Source: Aphanocapsa lilacina HA4352-LM1 (lineage in GTDB: Bacteria > Cyanobacteriota > Cyanobacteriia > Gloeobacterales > Gloeobacteraceae). Taken from it: a DNA stretch of 64,000 nucleotides. The first letter of the stretch is position 1. The number at the start of each line of letters is the position of its first letter. The stretch is from the NCBI GenBank assembly GCA_019359725.1, contig JAHHGR010000001.1:62001-126000 (forward strand). Reading direction: 5' to 3'. The notes beneath the pieces are model-generated. The model had not been told where the DNA came from and did not search any database. It worked only from the letters and a program-made list of their open reading frames with translations. Positions 1 through 7,905 of the stretch are shown piece after piece. Both the position numbers and the translations under genes were made by a program.

Positions 1-1
1 G

Positions 2-157
2 GTGGATTACCGTCCGGATGATTTTGGCCCTTGGTGGTGGCTTCCTACTGCCCAAGCCTTGTCTGCAATGTGCGAATCCGTTGGATTGAGGGTTCAAGAG
101 TCGGCCCATACATGGGGCAACAATGCCTTTACACTGCTATTGGAACGTTCATCGTAG
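2..157 (+). CDS. C-terminal end of a probable SAM-dependent methyltransferase (5' end outside window)
   Basis: An open frame enters from the left edge and stops with TAG at 155-157, giving the last 51 residues of a protein. It contains DFGPWWWLPT followed by ALSAMCESVGLRV. This aromatic FGPWWWLPT block followed by a helix is typical of the C-terminal part of class I methyltransferases found in glycan clusters, where they modify sugars or lipid intermediates. Only 35 bp separate it from the following glycosyltransferase on the same strand, which fits a shared surface-polysaccharide operon. The SAM-binding half is outside the window, so the assignment rests on the tail motif and the context. 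Confidence 0.5.
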   Translation: MDYRPDDFGPWWWLPTAQALSAMCESVGLRVQESAHTWGNNAFTLLLERSS

Positions 158-192
158 TCGGCTAAATTTTTGCGTGACTAGCGAAGGGGACA

Positions 193-2565
193 ATGTGTAT
201 GAATCTGGAAATTCTAAAGTCCTGTATAGTGACACCCGATATCATCGGCCCCATCAAAAACGGCGGCATAGGCACCCACTGTTTTTATCTGGCGAAGTTT
301 TTGGCTTTGGAGATGAAACAGGACGTAACAATTCTGTTTACCTCAATTTTTGAAACTGGAACGTCGGCGTCTTGGCGGGATTACTATAAGTCCAACTTTG
401 GAATCGATTTTGTTTGGAGTACGGATCTCGCCTGCCTGTTCAACGGTCCCACCTGTGGAGCAAATCAGTGGTTCGTGGAACGTTCTCAACGTATTTATAG
501 ATGGCTGAGTGAGCAACATTTTGATGTCTGCTATTTTCAGGACTGGCATGCCAATGGCTTCGCCTCTATTCAAGCGAAGCGAACCGGCCAAGCTTTCGAG
601 AGGACTACCCTCGTCTGTATGACCCACAGTTCTTCGGAGTGGATCCGGGAAGGTATGCAACAACTCCCAAAACAATCAACGGACGATCTGCTAATTGACT
701 ATGCAGAAAGGTACTGTCTCGAATTTGCGGATCATGCCATTAGCCCAAGCAATTATATGTTTGAATGGGCCGAGGAACGCGGCTGGAAGATCAATCATAA
801 CAGAAAAATTTTGCCCTACCTGTTTGAGACCGAATTAGATCCGATCGAGGCCGAATTCGATGGGCAGCACATTGTTTTTTTTGGTCGACTTGAAACTCGC
901 AAAGGGCTGGAGGTCTACCTCAGGGCTTTACAACTGCTCGCTCCTGAGTTGAGAACGGCAAGTAAACACATTAGATTGACTTTCTTGGGCAAAAACGGTC
1001 TGACGCACCTTGGCGAGGCGAAAGTAGCAATTCCCCTGTTTTTGGCCGGGTACCTTGATGTCTACGAGTTCGACATCTTGACCGATTATTCCCAACCGGA
1101 AGCCCTAAACTTCCTCTGCAGGCATGCCAACGCCCTGGTGGTCACGCCCTCGCTCTCGGACAACCTGCCCTTTGCCGTAATTGAGTCCATCGAGCTCAAT
1201 ATCAATATTATTGCTGCGAACACCGGAGGAATACCGGAGATGTTCGCAGATTCCTCCCGCCTGTTTTCTCCCAATCCAAAAGCCTTTGCAGCCAAGCTTC
1301 GGGAGTGCCTGTTACAGGGCCTTCCCCCCCTGAACAAAGCTTACTCCTCGCGAAGGGCAAGAACTGTTTGGAGGCAGTTTTGCGAACAGTTGGCAGTTCA
1401 CAAAAAAAATCTGGTTGTATTGGCAGATGAAGCTGGGCAATTGGAGCCTAAGGTATCCATCTGTGTTCCTTATTACAACTGTGGTGAGTACTTGCCCGAC
1501 CTACTTGAGTCGATCGAGCGTCAAACCTACAGGAATTTTGAAGTGATCGTCGTGGACGACGGTTCTACAGATGCTTCCTCGCTGCGCACCTTTTCACAAA
1601 TGCAGGATAAGTACCGTAATCGCCACTGGCTTTTTTTGGCCAAGGAGAACGGTGGTCCGGGCAGTGCCAGAAATTGTGCAGTGGCTCAGGCTACGGGCCA
1701 ATACATCGTCTTTATGGACGCGGACAACGCAGCTGAAACTGCCATGCTGGAGCGCATGGTTTGGGCTATGGAGAAATCCAGGGCGGATTGCTTGACTTGT
1801 TACTCTCGAGGTTTTGGTGAATTTCAGAGCCCTTTCTTGAAAGAGTATAGGTTTGCGTATTATCCGATCGGTGCTTGTGCGGAAGCGAGTTTTTATGAGA
1901 ACTATTTTGGTGATACCAATTTCATCATTGAAAAATCGACCTTTCTCGCCCTGGGGGGTTTCAGAGAAAGTCGGGACGTTAACCACGAAGACTGGGAATT
2001 GCTCGCAAAACTTGTGGTCGAAGGTTACACATTGGATACGATACCGGATTTTTTGTTTCTTTACAGACATCGAGAGGGAGGGTTCAGCCGAACCACCAAT
2101 GGTTTTAGAAACTATATGGCCGGTATCAAGCCGCTCCTTGAGAGCCTGCCTTGGTGGGCTAGAAGGCATGTGCTGAACTCCGTTGGCTGCACGCGACAGA
2201 ATACCTTGACAGGGCAAGAATCAAAACAACTCCAGCGGGAGTTGCAGCAAGAGTCAGAACAACTCCAGCAAGAGTCAGAACAACTCCAGCAAGAGTTGCA
2301 GCAAGTCCAGCAACTACGCCAGCGAGAGTTGCAGCAACTACGCCATCAGTTGGCCCAGGCCGAAGAGGAGACCGGGCGGCTGCGGCGCCAGCTCGACCAA
2401 TCCTGGGTCTACGTGGATGGCTTGAAGGCTGTGATTTCCGGTATGGAAAGCAGCAAGTTTTGGAAGCTGCGCATCAGGTGGTTCGGGCTGAAGAGAGTAC
2501 TTGGTTTGCCTGTTTTGGACAAACAAGATATCGGGCGCAAAGAGGATCTCAAAGCCGACCTGTAA
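193..2565 (+). CDS. Bifunctional glycosyltransferase: GT4 (GT-B) plus GT2 (GT-A) with Q-rich coiled-coil tail
   Basis: The 790-residue protein has two glycosyltransferase domains. Residues about 1-420 are GT4-like, with FFGRLETRKG in the donor-domain hinge and the EX7E-type region SLSDNLPFAVIESIE. Residues about 430-670 are GT2-like, with VSICVPYYNCGEYLPDLLES, VVDDGSTD and the metal-binding FMDADN. Residues about 690-750 are a glutamine-rich heptad coiled coil, followed by a basic amphipathic end (SKFWKLRIRWFGLKR) that could sit on the membrane. The likely role is adding two sugars in sequence during extracellular polysaccharide or O-antigen synthesis. ATG 193 follows GAAGGGGA; ATG 199 is an alternative. 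Substrates cannot be read from sequence. Confidence 0.85.
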   Translation: MCMNLEILKSCIVTPDIIGPIKNGGIGTHCFYLAKFLALEMKQDVTILFTSIFETGTSASWRDYYKSNFGIDFVWSTDLACLFNGPTCGANQWFVERSQRIYRWLSEQHFDVCYFQDWHANGFASIQAKRTGQAFERTTLVCMTHSSSEWIREGMQQLPKQSTDDLLIDYAERYCLEFADHAISPSNYMFEWAEERGWKINHNRKILPYLFETELDPIEAEFDGQHIVFFGRLETRKGLEVYLRALQLLAPELRTASKHIRLTFLGKNGLTHLGEAKVAIPLFLAGYLDVYEFDILTDYSQPEALNFLCRHANALVVTPSLSDNLPFAVIESIELNINIIAANTGGIPEMFADSSRLFSPNPKAFAAKLRECLLQGLPPLNKAYSSRRARTVWRQFCEQLAVHKKNLVVLADEAGQLEPKVSICVPYYNCGEYLPDLLESIERQTYRNFEVIVVDDGSTDASSLRTFSQMQDKYRNRHWLFLAKENGGPGSARNCAVAQATGQYIVFMDADNAAETAMLERMVWAMEKSRADCLTCYSRGFGEFQSPFLKEYRFAYYPIGACAEASFYENYFGDTNFIIEKSTFLALGGFRESRDVNHEDWELLAKLVVEGYTLDTIPDFLFLYRHREGGFSRTTNGFRNYMAGIKPLLESLPWWARRHVLNSVGCTRQNTLTGQESKQLQRELQQESEQLQQESEQLQQELQQVQQLRQRELQQLRHQLAQAEEETGRLRRQLDQSWVYVDGLKAVISGMESSKFWKLRIRWFGLKRVLGLPVLDKQDIGRKEDLKADL
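2248..2289 (+). repeat. Perfect tandem 21-bp duplication encoding one coiled-coil heptad
   Basis: Positions 2248-2268 are repeated exactly at 2269-2289. The unit encodes QESEQLQ, so each copy adds exactly one heptad turn to the coiled coil of the glycosyltransferase. Diverged versions lie on both sides. Identity at nucleotide level indicates recent slippage, and copy number could vary between strains without breaking the frame. Confidence 0.9.
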
Positions 2566-2701
2566 ATTTCGGGCAGTCGAGGGCGGGTATGCCGATCGGC
2601 CGCTAACTCTAATCTATCAAGTACGGGTGAAACGTTGATTTTTCGTTGGCTGCCCCCCCGTGCTTTCGTTGGAAAGCCCCAGCTTGGCAGGTCAGGGCTC
2701 A

Positions 2702-3769
2702 TTACTCGTCCAGCTGCCACGGATCTTTGGTAAATTCTTCATCCAGGATGCGCTTGGGTCTGAGCACGACAATCACCTGACCGAACAGCGGTACCTCGGG
2801 TGCCTCGGCGAACCAGGCCAGTTGCAGTTGGCCCGGTTCGCCCGTCACCAAGAAGTAGCTGTCGTCGCACCACGTGCGCGCTTCACGGTCAACCACCACC
2901 AGCACCGGCTCCGCGGTGTCGCCCCCGGGCAGTTGGTCGGTGGTGGTGGCAATCGCGATGGGCGCCTCGGCGCTGCGGACGATCTGATAGCCGGGCATAG
3001 CCACCCAACCGCCCTCGCCCGCCACCGCGCGAAAGGGTCCAACTTCTTCAGGCCAGGGCAGGGCTTTGAAATCGGCTTCCCCCAGGGGTAATCCGCTCGC
3101 CATCGGCAAGATGCGCGGCAACTCCTCGCTGTCTTCGAGCCGGTAGAAGGGCAAACGGGGAGCAGGCGGAACTTTGGGAGCGGTAAAGTCGACCAGCAGT
3201 TTTTCAAGTTGGACGCGGGCGGTTTCGCTGTGGGCAAAGGCAAGGCCCTTGGCGATCAGTTGCGTGCGCTCGCGCAGGTCGGTGGTCTGGCGGGCGAGTT
3301 GCCAGCAGCGGCAGGCCACCGCGTCGCCGGGGTGGCGGGTAAACCCCTCGGGTAAGGGACCGGTGTGGGCGAGGTCTTTGATCGCCTTGGCCACCTCCCG
3401 CGCTCCGTCCGGGTCGAGCTTGCGCGCCAGGGCCAGTTCCGCCGCCGCCTGGCGCTCCTGGCGGCCCAGCACGCGCAACTCGTAGAGCACGTTGCTGCCT
3501 TCGCGGCGAAAGTGAGAAAGCACCTCCTGGGCAGTCCCGACGCTCTGCAGGCCCGCCCAGACCTGGGCACCCACGACAAAGAGGTTCTGGCGGCTTGGCT
3601 CGAAGCCGGTGGCTTCGAAGATGCTTTGCGGATCTTGGTTGGCCGCGTGCAGTTGCTGGAGGATCTGCCCCCACTCCACCCAGTCGCCCTCCTTGCGCCG
3701 CAGTTGTTCAAGGGCTGCGGCAATGTCGATCGGGGCACCGGTCGGTTCGGATTTTGAAAATTCGCTCAT
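2702..3769 (-). CDS. raf1: Rubisco accumulation factor 1 (Raf1)
   Basis: The 355-residue protein begins with a helical alpha domain containing LRRKEGDWVEWGQILQQL and IFEATGFEPSRQNLFVV, both hallmarks of cyanobacterial Raf1. A linker and a beta-rich dimerisation domain follow (LPFYRLEDSEELPRILPMA to the C-terminus). Raf1 dimers hold RbcL antiparallel dimers and help assemble the L8 core before RbcS binds. The start is set at MSEFSKSEPTG (ATG 3769) because upstream in-frame sequence is unlike the family. It lies 81 bp after rbcS on the same strand, with a strong hairpin in between. Linkage to rbcLXS supports the function directly. Many cyanobacteria carry raf1 elsewhere in the genome. Confidence 0.9.
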   Translation of the reverse strand: MSEFSKSEPTGAPIDIAAALEQLRRKEGDWVEWGQILQQLHAANQDPQSIFEATGFEPSRQNLFVVGAQVWAGLQSVGTAQEVLSHFRREGSNVLYELRVLGRQERQAAAELALARKLDPDGAREVAKAIKDLAHTGPLPEGFTRHPGDAVACRCWQLARQTTDLRERTQLIAKGLAFAHSETARVQLEKLLVDFTAPKVPPAPRLPFYRLEDSEELPRILPMASGLPLGEADFKALPWPEEVGPFRAVAGEGGWVAMPGYQIVRSAEAPIAIATTTDQLPGGDTAEPVLVVVDREARTWCDDSYFLVTGEPGQLQLAWFAEAPEVPLFGQVIVVLRPKRILDEEFTKDPWQLDE

Positions 3770-3790
3770 GGCCAAAGCACGGTAGCAGAC

Positions 3791-3831
3791 AAAATAGGAG
3801 CCCGCCGCCACCAATACCGGTCGCGGCGGGC
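3791..3831 (-). terminator. GC-rich hairpin with T-tract between rbcS and raf1
   Basis: Positions 3800-3808 and 3823-3831 form a perfect 9-bp GC stem, with three more pairs (3810-3812 with 3819-3821) inside the loop. Read on the minus strand, the stem is followed by TCCTATTTTG (3799-3790). It has the form of an intrinsic terminator or 3' stabilising hairpin after rbcS, and would make raf1 a minor readthrough product of the Rubisco operon. Confidence 0.7.
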
Positions 3832-3850
3832 GCAGACATCGGGCTCGGGC

Positions 3851-4171
3851 CTAGGGCTTGTAGACGATGAAGCTCATCGTCTGGCACTGGCGGATATTGT
3901 CGAAGCCGATCACCCGGATGAAGCAGCCGGGGTAGGACGAGCGGCAGGCGTTCACTTCGCTGAGCACTTCCTGGGGAGAGCGTACCGAAAACAGCGGCAG
4001 TTTCCACATCGTCCAGTAGACCATCGTGGGCTCGCTCGTCTCGTTGAATTCGACGCAGGGGATATAGCCTTTGTCGAGCATGTACTGGATTTGCTTGGCT
4101 ATCTCCGCGTCGGTGAGCGGCGGCAGATAGGACATTGTCTCGTAGAACTTTTTCTTGGGCAGCGTTTGCAT
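3851..4171 (-). CDS. rbcS: Ribulose bisphosphate carboxylase small subunit
   Basis: The 106-residue protein matches cyanobacterial RbcS throughout: [20 protein letters not shown], the conserved YIPCVEF strand, [12 protein letters not shown] and the C-terminal [20 protein letters not shown]. The small subunit caps the L8 core of hexadecameric Rubisco and is needed for full carboxylase activity. The ATG at 4171 is preceded by GGAG about eight bases upstream. The gene lies 22 bp after rbcX in the rbcL-rbcX-rbcS order usual in cyanobacteria. No carboxysome-targeting extension or duplicated domain is present. Confidence 0.97.
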   Translation of the reverse strand: MQTLPKKKFYETMSYLPPLTDAEIAKQIQYMLDKGYIPCVEFNETSEPTMVYWTMWKLPLFSVRSPQEVLSEVNACRSSYPGCFIRVIGFDNIRQCQTMSFIVYKP

Positions 4172-4193
4172 GGGATGGGACTCCGTAAATGAA

Positions 4194-4571
4194 TCAATCG
4201 TTGGGTGTTTCCGCCTCGGATTCGGCGGGGGACTCCAGCCGCAGGGTGCGCTCGATGTACTGGCGGCGGTGATCCATGTTCGACTGCTGCACGCCGGTTC
4301 TCACCAGCTCCGGCAGAAAGTCGGCCACCTGCTCGGCGAGGTGCTCGCGCACGGCCATGACGCGCAGGGCGAGGGACGGATCGGCGGGGGCCAGTTCGCG
4401 CAGGTAGATTTCGCCATCCTGCAGCGTCTTGGCGGCGGAGAACTGGTTGAACCAGATGGCCCGCTGGGGGTCGGTCTCGCGCAACTGGTCGAGGACAACC
4501 CGGACGGCCTGGTAGGTGAGGTAGCTTACCAGCACTTTTCCTGTGGCCTTGGTGATCGTCTTGAGATCCAT
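4194..4571 (-). CDS. rbcX: Rubisco assembly chaperone RbcX
   Basis: The 125-residue all-helical chaperone starts [20 protein letters not shown]. It contains the family core [30 protein letters not shown] and [20 protein letters not shown]. RbcX dimers bind the C-terminal EIKFEFE-type peptide of RbcL, present here as [10 protein letters not shown], and promote L8 formation. The longer in-frame extension upstream overlaps rbcL and is not part of the family, so ATG 4571, 29 bp after the rbcL stop, is chosen. RbcX and Raf1 act at similar steps, so two assembly factors are encoded in one locus. Confidence 0.96.
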   Translation of the reverse strand: MDLKTITKATGKVLVSYLTYQAVRVVLDQLRETDPQRAIWFNQFSAAKTLQDGEIYLRELAPADPSLALRVMAVREHLAEQVADFLPELVRTGVQQSNMDHRRQYIERTLRLESPAESEAETPND

Positions 4572-4600
4572 AGGACGCGTCCGGGCGTCGCGGGGGCGCA

Positions 4601-6025
4601 CTAGAGTTTGTCGACCGCCTCGTACTCGAACTTGATTTCCTTCCACAGCTCGCAGGCCGCCGCCAACTCGGGGCTCCAGCGCGCCGCTTCGCGGATGATG
4701 TCACCCGCCTCGCGCATCAGGTCGCGGCCTTCGTTGCGGGCCTTGACACAGGCTTCGAGGGCGACGCGGTTGGCCGTGGCCCCCGGCGCATTGCCCCAGG
4801 GGTGACCCAGGGTGCCGCCGCCGAACTGCAGCACGGCGTCGTCGCCGAAGATGTCGAGCAATGCCGGCATGTGCCAGACGTGGATGCCGCCCGAGGCGAC
4901 CGCCATCACCCCCGGCATCGAGGCCCAGTCCTGGGTGAAGTAGATGCCGCGCGAAAGGTCGCGCTCGACGTGCTCCTCGCGCAGCAAATCGACAAAGCCC
5001 ATCGTCGAGGCGCGCTCACCTTCGAGCTTGCCCACCACCGTGCCGGTGTGGATGTGGTCGCCCCCCGACAGGCGCAGGCACTTGGCGAGCACCCGGAAGT
5101 GGATGCCGTGGTTCTTCTGGCGGTCGATGACGGCGTGCATCGCCCGGTGGATGTGCAGCAGAATGCCGTTGCGGCGGCACCACTTGGCCAGGGTCGTGTT
5201 GGCGGTGAAGCCCCCGGTCAGATAGTCGTGCATGATGATGGGCGTCTTGAGTTCTTTGGCGAACTCGGCGCGCTCCATCATCTCTTCACAGGTGCCGGCG
5301 GTGCAGTTGAGGTAGTGGCCCTTGATTTCACCGGTCTCCGCCTGGGACTTGGTAATCGCATCCTGCACGAACAAGAAGCGGTCGCGCCAGCGCATGAAGG
5401 GCTGCGAATTGATGTTCTCGTCGTCTTTGGTAAAATCCAGGCCGCCGCGCAGGCACTCGTAGACGGCGCGGCCGTAATTCTTGGCCGAAAGGCCCAATTT
5501 GGGCTTGATCGTGCAGCCCAGGAGCGGACGGCCGTACTTGTTGATTTTGTCGCGCTCGACGACGATGCCGTGGGGCGGCCCCTGGTAAGTCTTCACCAGG
5601 GCGATGGGAAAGCGGATGTCCTCTAGGCGCAAAGCGCGCAGCGCCTTGAAGCCGAAGACGTTGCCCACCAGCGAGGTGAGCACGTTGGTGACCGAGCCTT
5701 CTTCGAACAGGTCGAGCGGGTAGGCGATATAGCAGATCCACTGGTTGTCTTCGCCCGGCACCGGCTCGATATCGTAGCAGCGGCCCTTGTAGCGGTCCAG
5801 TTCGGTGAGGCCGTCGGTCCAGACCGTCGTCCAGGTACCGGTGGAAGATTCGGCGGCCACGGCGGCGCCGGCTTCCTCGATCGGTACCCCCGGCTGCGGG
5901 GTGACGCGGAACGCCGCCAGGACATCGGTGTCCTTAGGCGTGTAGTCCGGGGTGTAGTAGGTCAGGCGATAGTCCTTGACCCCTGCTTGATAACCCGCTT
6001 TGGCTTGCGTCTTCGTATAGGACAC
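4601..6025 (-). CDS. rbcL: Ribulose bisphosphate carboxylase large subunit (Form IB)
   Basis: The 474-residue Calvin-cycle carboxylase has all the expected elements: [13 protein letters not shown] near the N-terminus, the catalytic [16 protein letters not shown], the carbamylated-lysine motif [10 protein letters not shown], loop-6 GKLEGER and the HIHRAMHAV helix. The likely start is GTG at 6025 (VSYTKTQAK), because AGGAGG lies six bases upstream. An ATG 15 bases further upstream is in frame, but it comes before that Shine-Dalgarno sequence and cannot use it. The sequence is closest to cyanobacterial and plant Form IB enzymes. It is first in a unit with rbcX, rbcS and raf1. Confidence 0.98.
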   Translation of the reverse strand: MSYTKTQAKAGYQAGVKDYRLTYYTPDYTPKDTDVLAAFRVTPQPGVPIEEAGAAVAAESSTGTWTTVWTDGLTELDRYKGRCYDIEPVPGEDNQWICYIAYPLDLFEEGSVTNVLTSLVGNVFGFKALRALRLEDIRFPIALVKTYQGPPHGIVVERDKINKYGRPLLGCTIKPKLGLSAKNYGRAVYECLRGGLDFTKDDENINSQPFMRWRDRFLFVQDAITKSQAETGEIKGHYLNCTAGTCEEMMERAEFAKELKTPIIMHDYLTGGFTANTTLAKWCRRNGILLHIHRAMHAVIDRQKNHGIHFRVLAKCLRLSGGDHIHTGTVVGKLEGERASTMGFVDLLREEHVERDLSRGIYFTQDWASMPGVMAVASGGIHVWHMPALLDIFGDDAVLQFGGGTLGHPWGNAPGATANRVALEACVKARNEGRDLMREAGDIIREAARWSPELAAACELWKEIKFEYEAVDKL

Positions 6026-6413
6026 GTGGACCTCCTGCAATGCAAAAGATGCGCAAAACCGCTGCAGATCCCGTGACCTGCATGAACTGCGCGTGAATGC
6101 CAGCTTTCAGTACTGGATTGAACCCGGCGCGCGGACGGGGCTTGCCTCGGGCGGTCTGTCGAACGATGCTCCAGACCGCCTTCAAGCGCCCAGTTGGTCC
6201 ATGCTCCGCGCCGGTTGGCTATCCCTGTTGCCGACACCACAAAGCTTATCACCGTTTATTGGTAAGTGGATTCTATGATTTGTTATTCATTTGATTATCT
6301 TTTGTTATATTTTCCTTGCGTTTGGTGCTCTGATTACTCAGGCTGGCCGTTGCAATCCAAAACAATGGGGCAGACGGCATTCGTCTGCCCCATCGTCCGC
6401 GGGTCGCGGGTGT
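6026..6413 (-). promoter_or_regulatory. Non-coding region upstream of rbcL, with an AT-rich block at about 6240-6320
   Basis: No gene is visible in these 388 bp. Positions about 6240-6320 are strikingly AT-rich against GC-rich surroundings. They contain minus-strand TATAAC (6309-6304), GATAAT (6299-6294) and TAGAAT (6275-6270), any of which could be a -10 element, but none has a good -35 at 17 bp. The rbc promoter and any RbcR or NtcA site probably lie here. The left part would be a leader of about 250 nt. The right end holds the peroxiredoxin terminator. Confidence 0.5.
6357..6393 (-). terminator. Intrinsic terminator after the peroxiredoxin gene
   Basis: A perfect 12-bp inverted repeat (6365-6376 with 6382-6393) with a 5-nt loop lies 20 bp after the minus-strand stop codon of the peroxiredoxin gene. 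On that strand it is followed by TGTTTTGG. It separates peroxiredoxin transcription from the rbc promoter region downstream. Confidence 0.8.
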
Positions 6414-7052
6414 CTATTTATTCGGCTGCGGGGTCATGCGCAGGTAGGGCTTGACGACGGTGTAGCCCTTGGGGAACTTTTCTTTGAGCACCGCTTCGTC
6501 CTTGAGCGACGGGACAATCACACAGTCCTCGCCGTCCTGCCAGTTGGCCGGGGTGGCCACCGAGTAGTTGTCGGTCAGTTGCAGCGAGTCGATCACCCGC
6601 AGCAGTTCGTCGAAATTGCGGCCGGTGCTCGCCGGGTAGGTGAGCGTCAGGCGCAGTTTCCGGTTGGGGTCGATCACGAACACCGAGCGCACCGTCAGGG
6701 TGTCGTTGGCGTTGGGGTGGATCATGTCGTAGAGGTCGCTCACCTTGCGATCGGCGTCGGCGAGCACCGGAAAATTCAAGGCCGCCCCCTGGGTCTCCTC
6801 GATGTCCTGAGCCCAGCCTTTGTGGGAATCGACATCGTCGACGCTCAGGGCAATCACCTTGACGTTGCGTTTGGCGAATTCGGGCTTGAGCTTGGCCACC
6901 TCACCGAGTTCGGTGGTGCACACGGGCGTAAAATCTTTGGGGTGAGAAAAAAGGACCACCCAACTGTCCCCTGCCCAGTCGTAGAACTGGATCAGGCCTT
7001 CGGTGGACTCCTGGGTGAAGTCCGGTACCTTGTCACCTAGTCGAAGGGCCAT
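6414..7052 (-). CDS. 1-Cys peroxiredoxin (Prx6 family)
   Basis: The 212-residue thiol peroxidase has the peroxidatic motif HPKDFTPVCTTE (catalytic Cys near residue 45) and the Prx6-specific C-terminal arm (DCVIVPSLKDEAVLKEKFPKG, then KPYLRMTPQPNK). Proteins of this type reduce H2O2 and organic hydroperoxides in the cytosol, using a single conserved cysteine and an external thiol donor. The ATG at 7052 begins MALRLGDKVPDFTQEST, the normal family start. It is divergent from the SDR gene, with about 106 bp shared upstream DNA, and ends in a clear terminator. The second cysteine (in GEDCVIVPS) is unlikely to be a classical resolving residue. Confidence 0.93.
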   Translation of the reverse strand: MALRLGDKVPDFTQESTEGLIQFYDWAGDSWVVLFSHPKDFTPVCTTELGEVAKLKPEFAKRNVKVIALSVDDVDSHKGWAQDIEETQGAALNFPVLADADRKVSDLYDMIHPNANDTLTVRSVFVIDPNRKLRLTLTYPASTGRNFDELLRVIDSLQLTDNYSVATPANWQDGEDCVIVPSLKDEAVLKEKFPKGYTVVKPYLRMTPQPNK

Positions 7053-7158
7053 GTCTGCGCTTCCTTATGCATGCAATGACGGCCTACACTGTAGCATAAA
7101 ACACCGGTACCCCCGGCGGGATACGACTATATCGCTGCAAAATTTCAAGGAGTGCAAC

Positions 7159-7899
7159 ATGGGGTCCAGGCGCGTAGCAGTAGTGACGGGGGCGTCGGCG
7201 GGCATCGGTGCAGCGACTGCCCGAGTGCTGGCGGCCGAGGGTTTTGCGGTCTATACCGGCGCCCGGCGCGTCGAGCGGCTGGAAACTCTGGCGCGGGAGG
7301 CGGGCTGTATTCCCCTGGCCCTCGATGTGACCGACCAGGCGAGTGTCGATGCCTTCGCCGCCCACCTGCCCGATCGGGTGCATGTGCTGGTCAATAATGC
7401 CGGGGGAGCCCTGGGGCTCGACCGCATCGTCGAGATGGACGAGCAGCGGTGGCTATTGATGTATCAGACCAACGTGCTCGGGCTGGTGCGGGTGAGCAAA
7501 GCGCTCTTCGGCCGCCTCGAAGCTTCCGGTTCCGCCCATGTGGTCAATATCGGCAGCATTGCGGGCCTGGAAACCTATGTGGGCGGCGGCGGTTATACCG
7601 CCGTCAAGCACGCCGTACGTGCCATCAACGACACGATGCGCCTGGAGTGGCTGGGTAAACCGATTCGCATCAGCGAGATCGATCCGGGACTGGTGGAAAC
7701 CGAATTTAGTCTGGTGCGCTTCGCGGGGGATGCCGAGCGGGCCAAAGCGGTTTACGCCGGCATGGAGCCCTTGACGGCGGCGGATATCGCCGAGGCAGTG
7801 CGCTGGGTGGTAAGTCTGCCGCCCCACGTCAATATCGATCAGATGGTGATCAAACCGCTCGCCCAGGCGCGCGCCGCGCTCGTCCACCGGCAAAGCTGA
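7159..7899 (+). CDS. Short-chain dehydrogenase/reductase, YdfG-like (3-hydroxy acid / serine dehydrogenase type)
   Basis: The 246-residue classical SDR has the Rossmann motif TGASAGIG, the NNAG structural motif, a catalytic Ser in NIGSIAG and the YTAVK Tyr-Lys pair. The C-terminal part (DPGLVETEFSLVRFAGDAERA, then WVVSLPPHVNID) closely resembles E. coli YdfG, an NADP-dependent dehydrogenase of L-serine, malonic semialdehyde and related 3-hydroxy acids. ATG 7159 follows AAGGAG at good spacing, so the longer in-frame extension that overlaps the peroxiredoxin start is rejected. The physiological substrate is not certain. Confidence 0.9.
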   Translation: MGSRRVAVVTGASAGIGAATARVLAAEGFAVYTGARRVERLETLAREAGCIPLALDVTDQASVDAFAAHLPDRVHVLVNNAGGALGLDRIVEMDEQRWLLMYQTNVLGLVRVSKALFGRLEASGSAHVVNIGSIAGLETYVGGGGYTAVKHAVRAINDTMRLEWLGKPIRISEIDPGLVETEFSLVRFAGDAERAKAVYAGMEPLTAADIAEAVRWVVSLPPHVNIDQMVIKPLAQARAALVHRQS

Positions 7900-7905
7900 A
7901 GCAGA

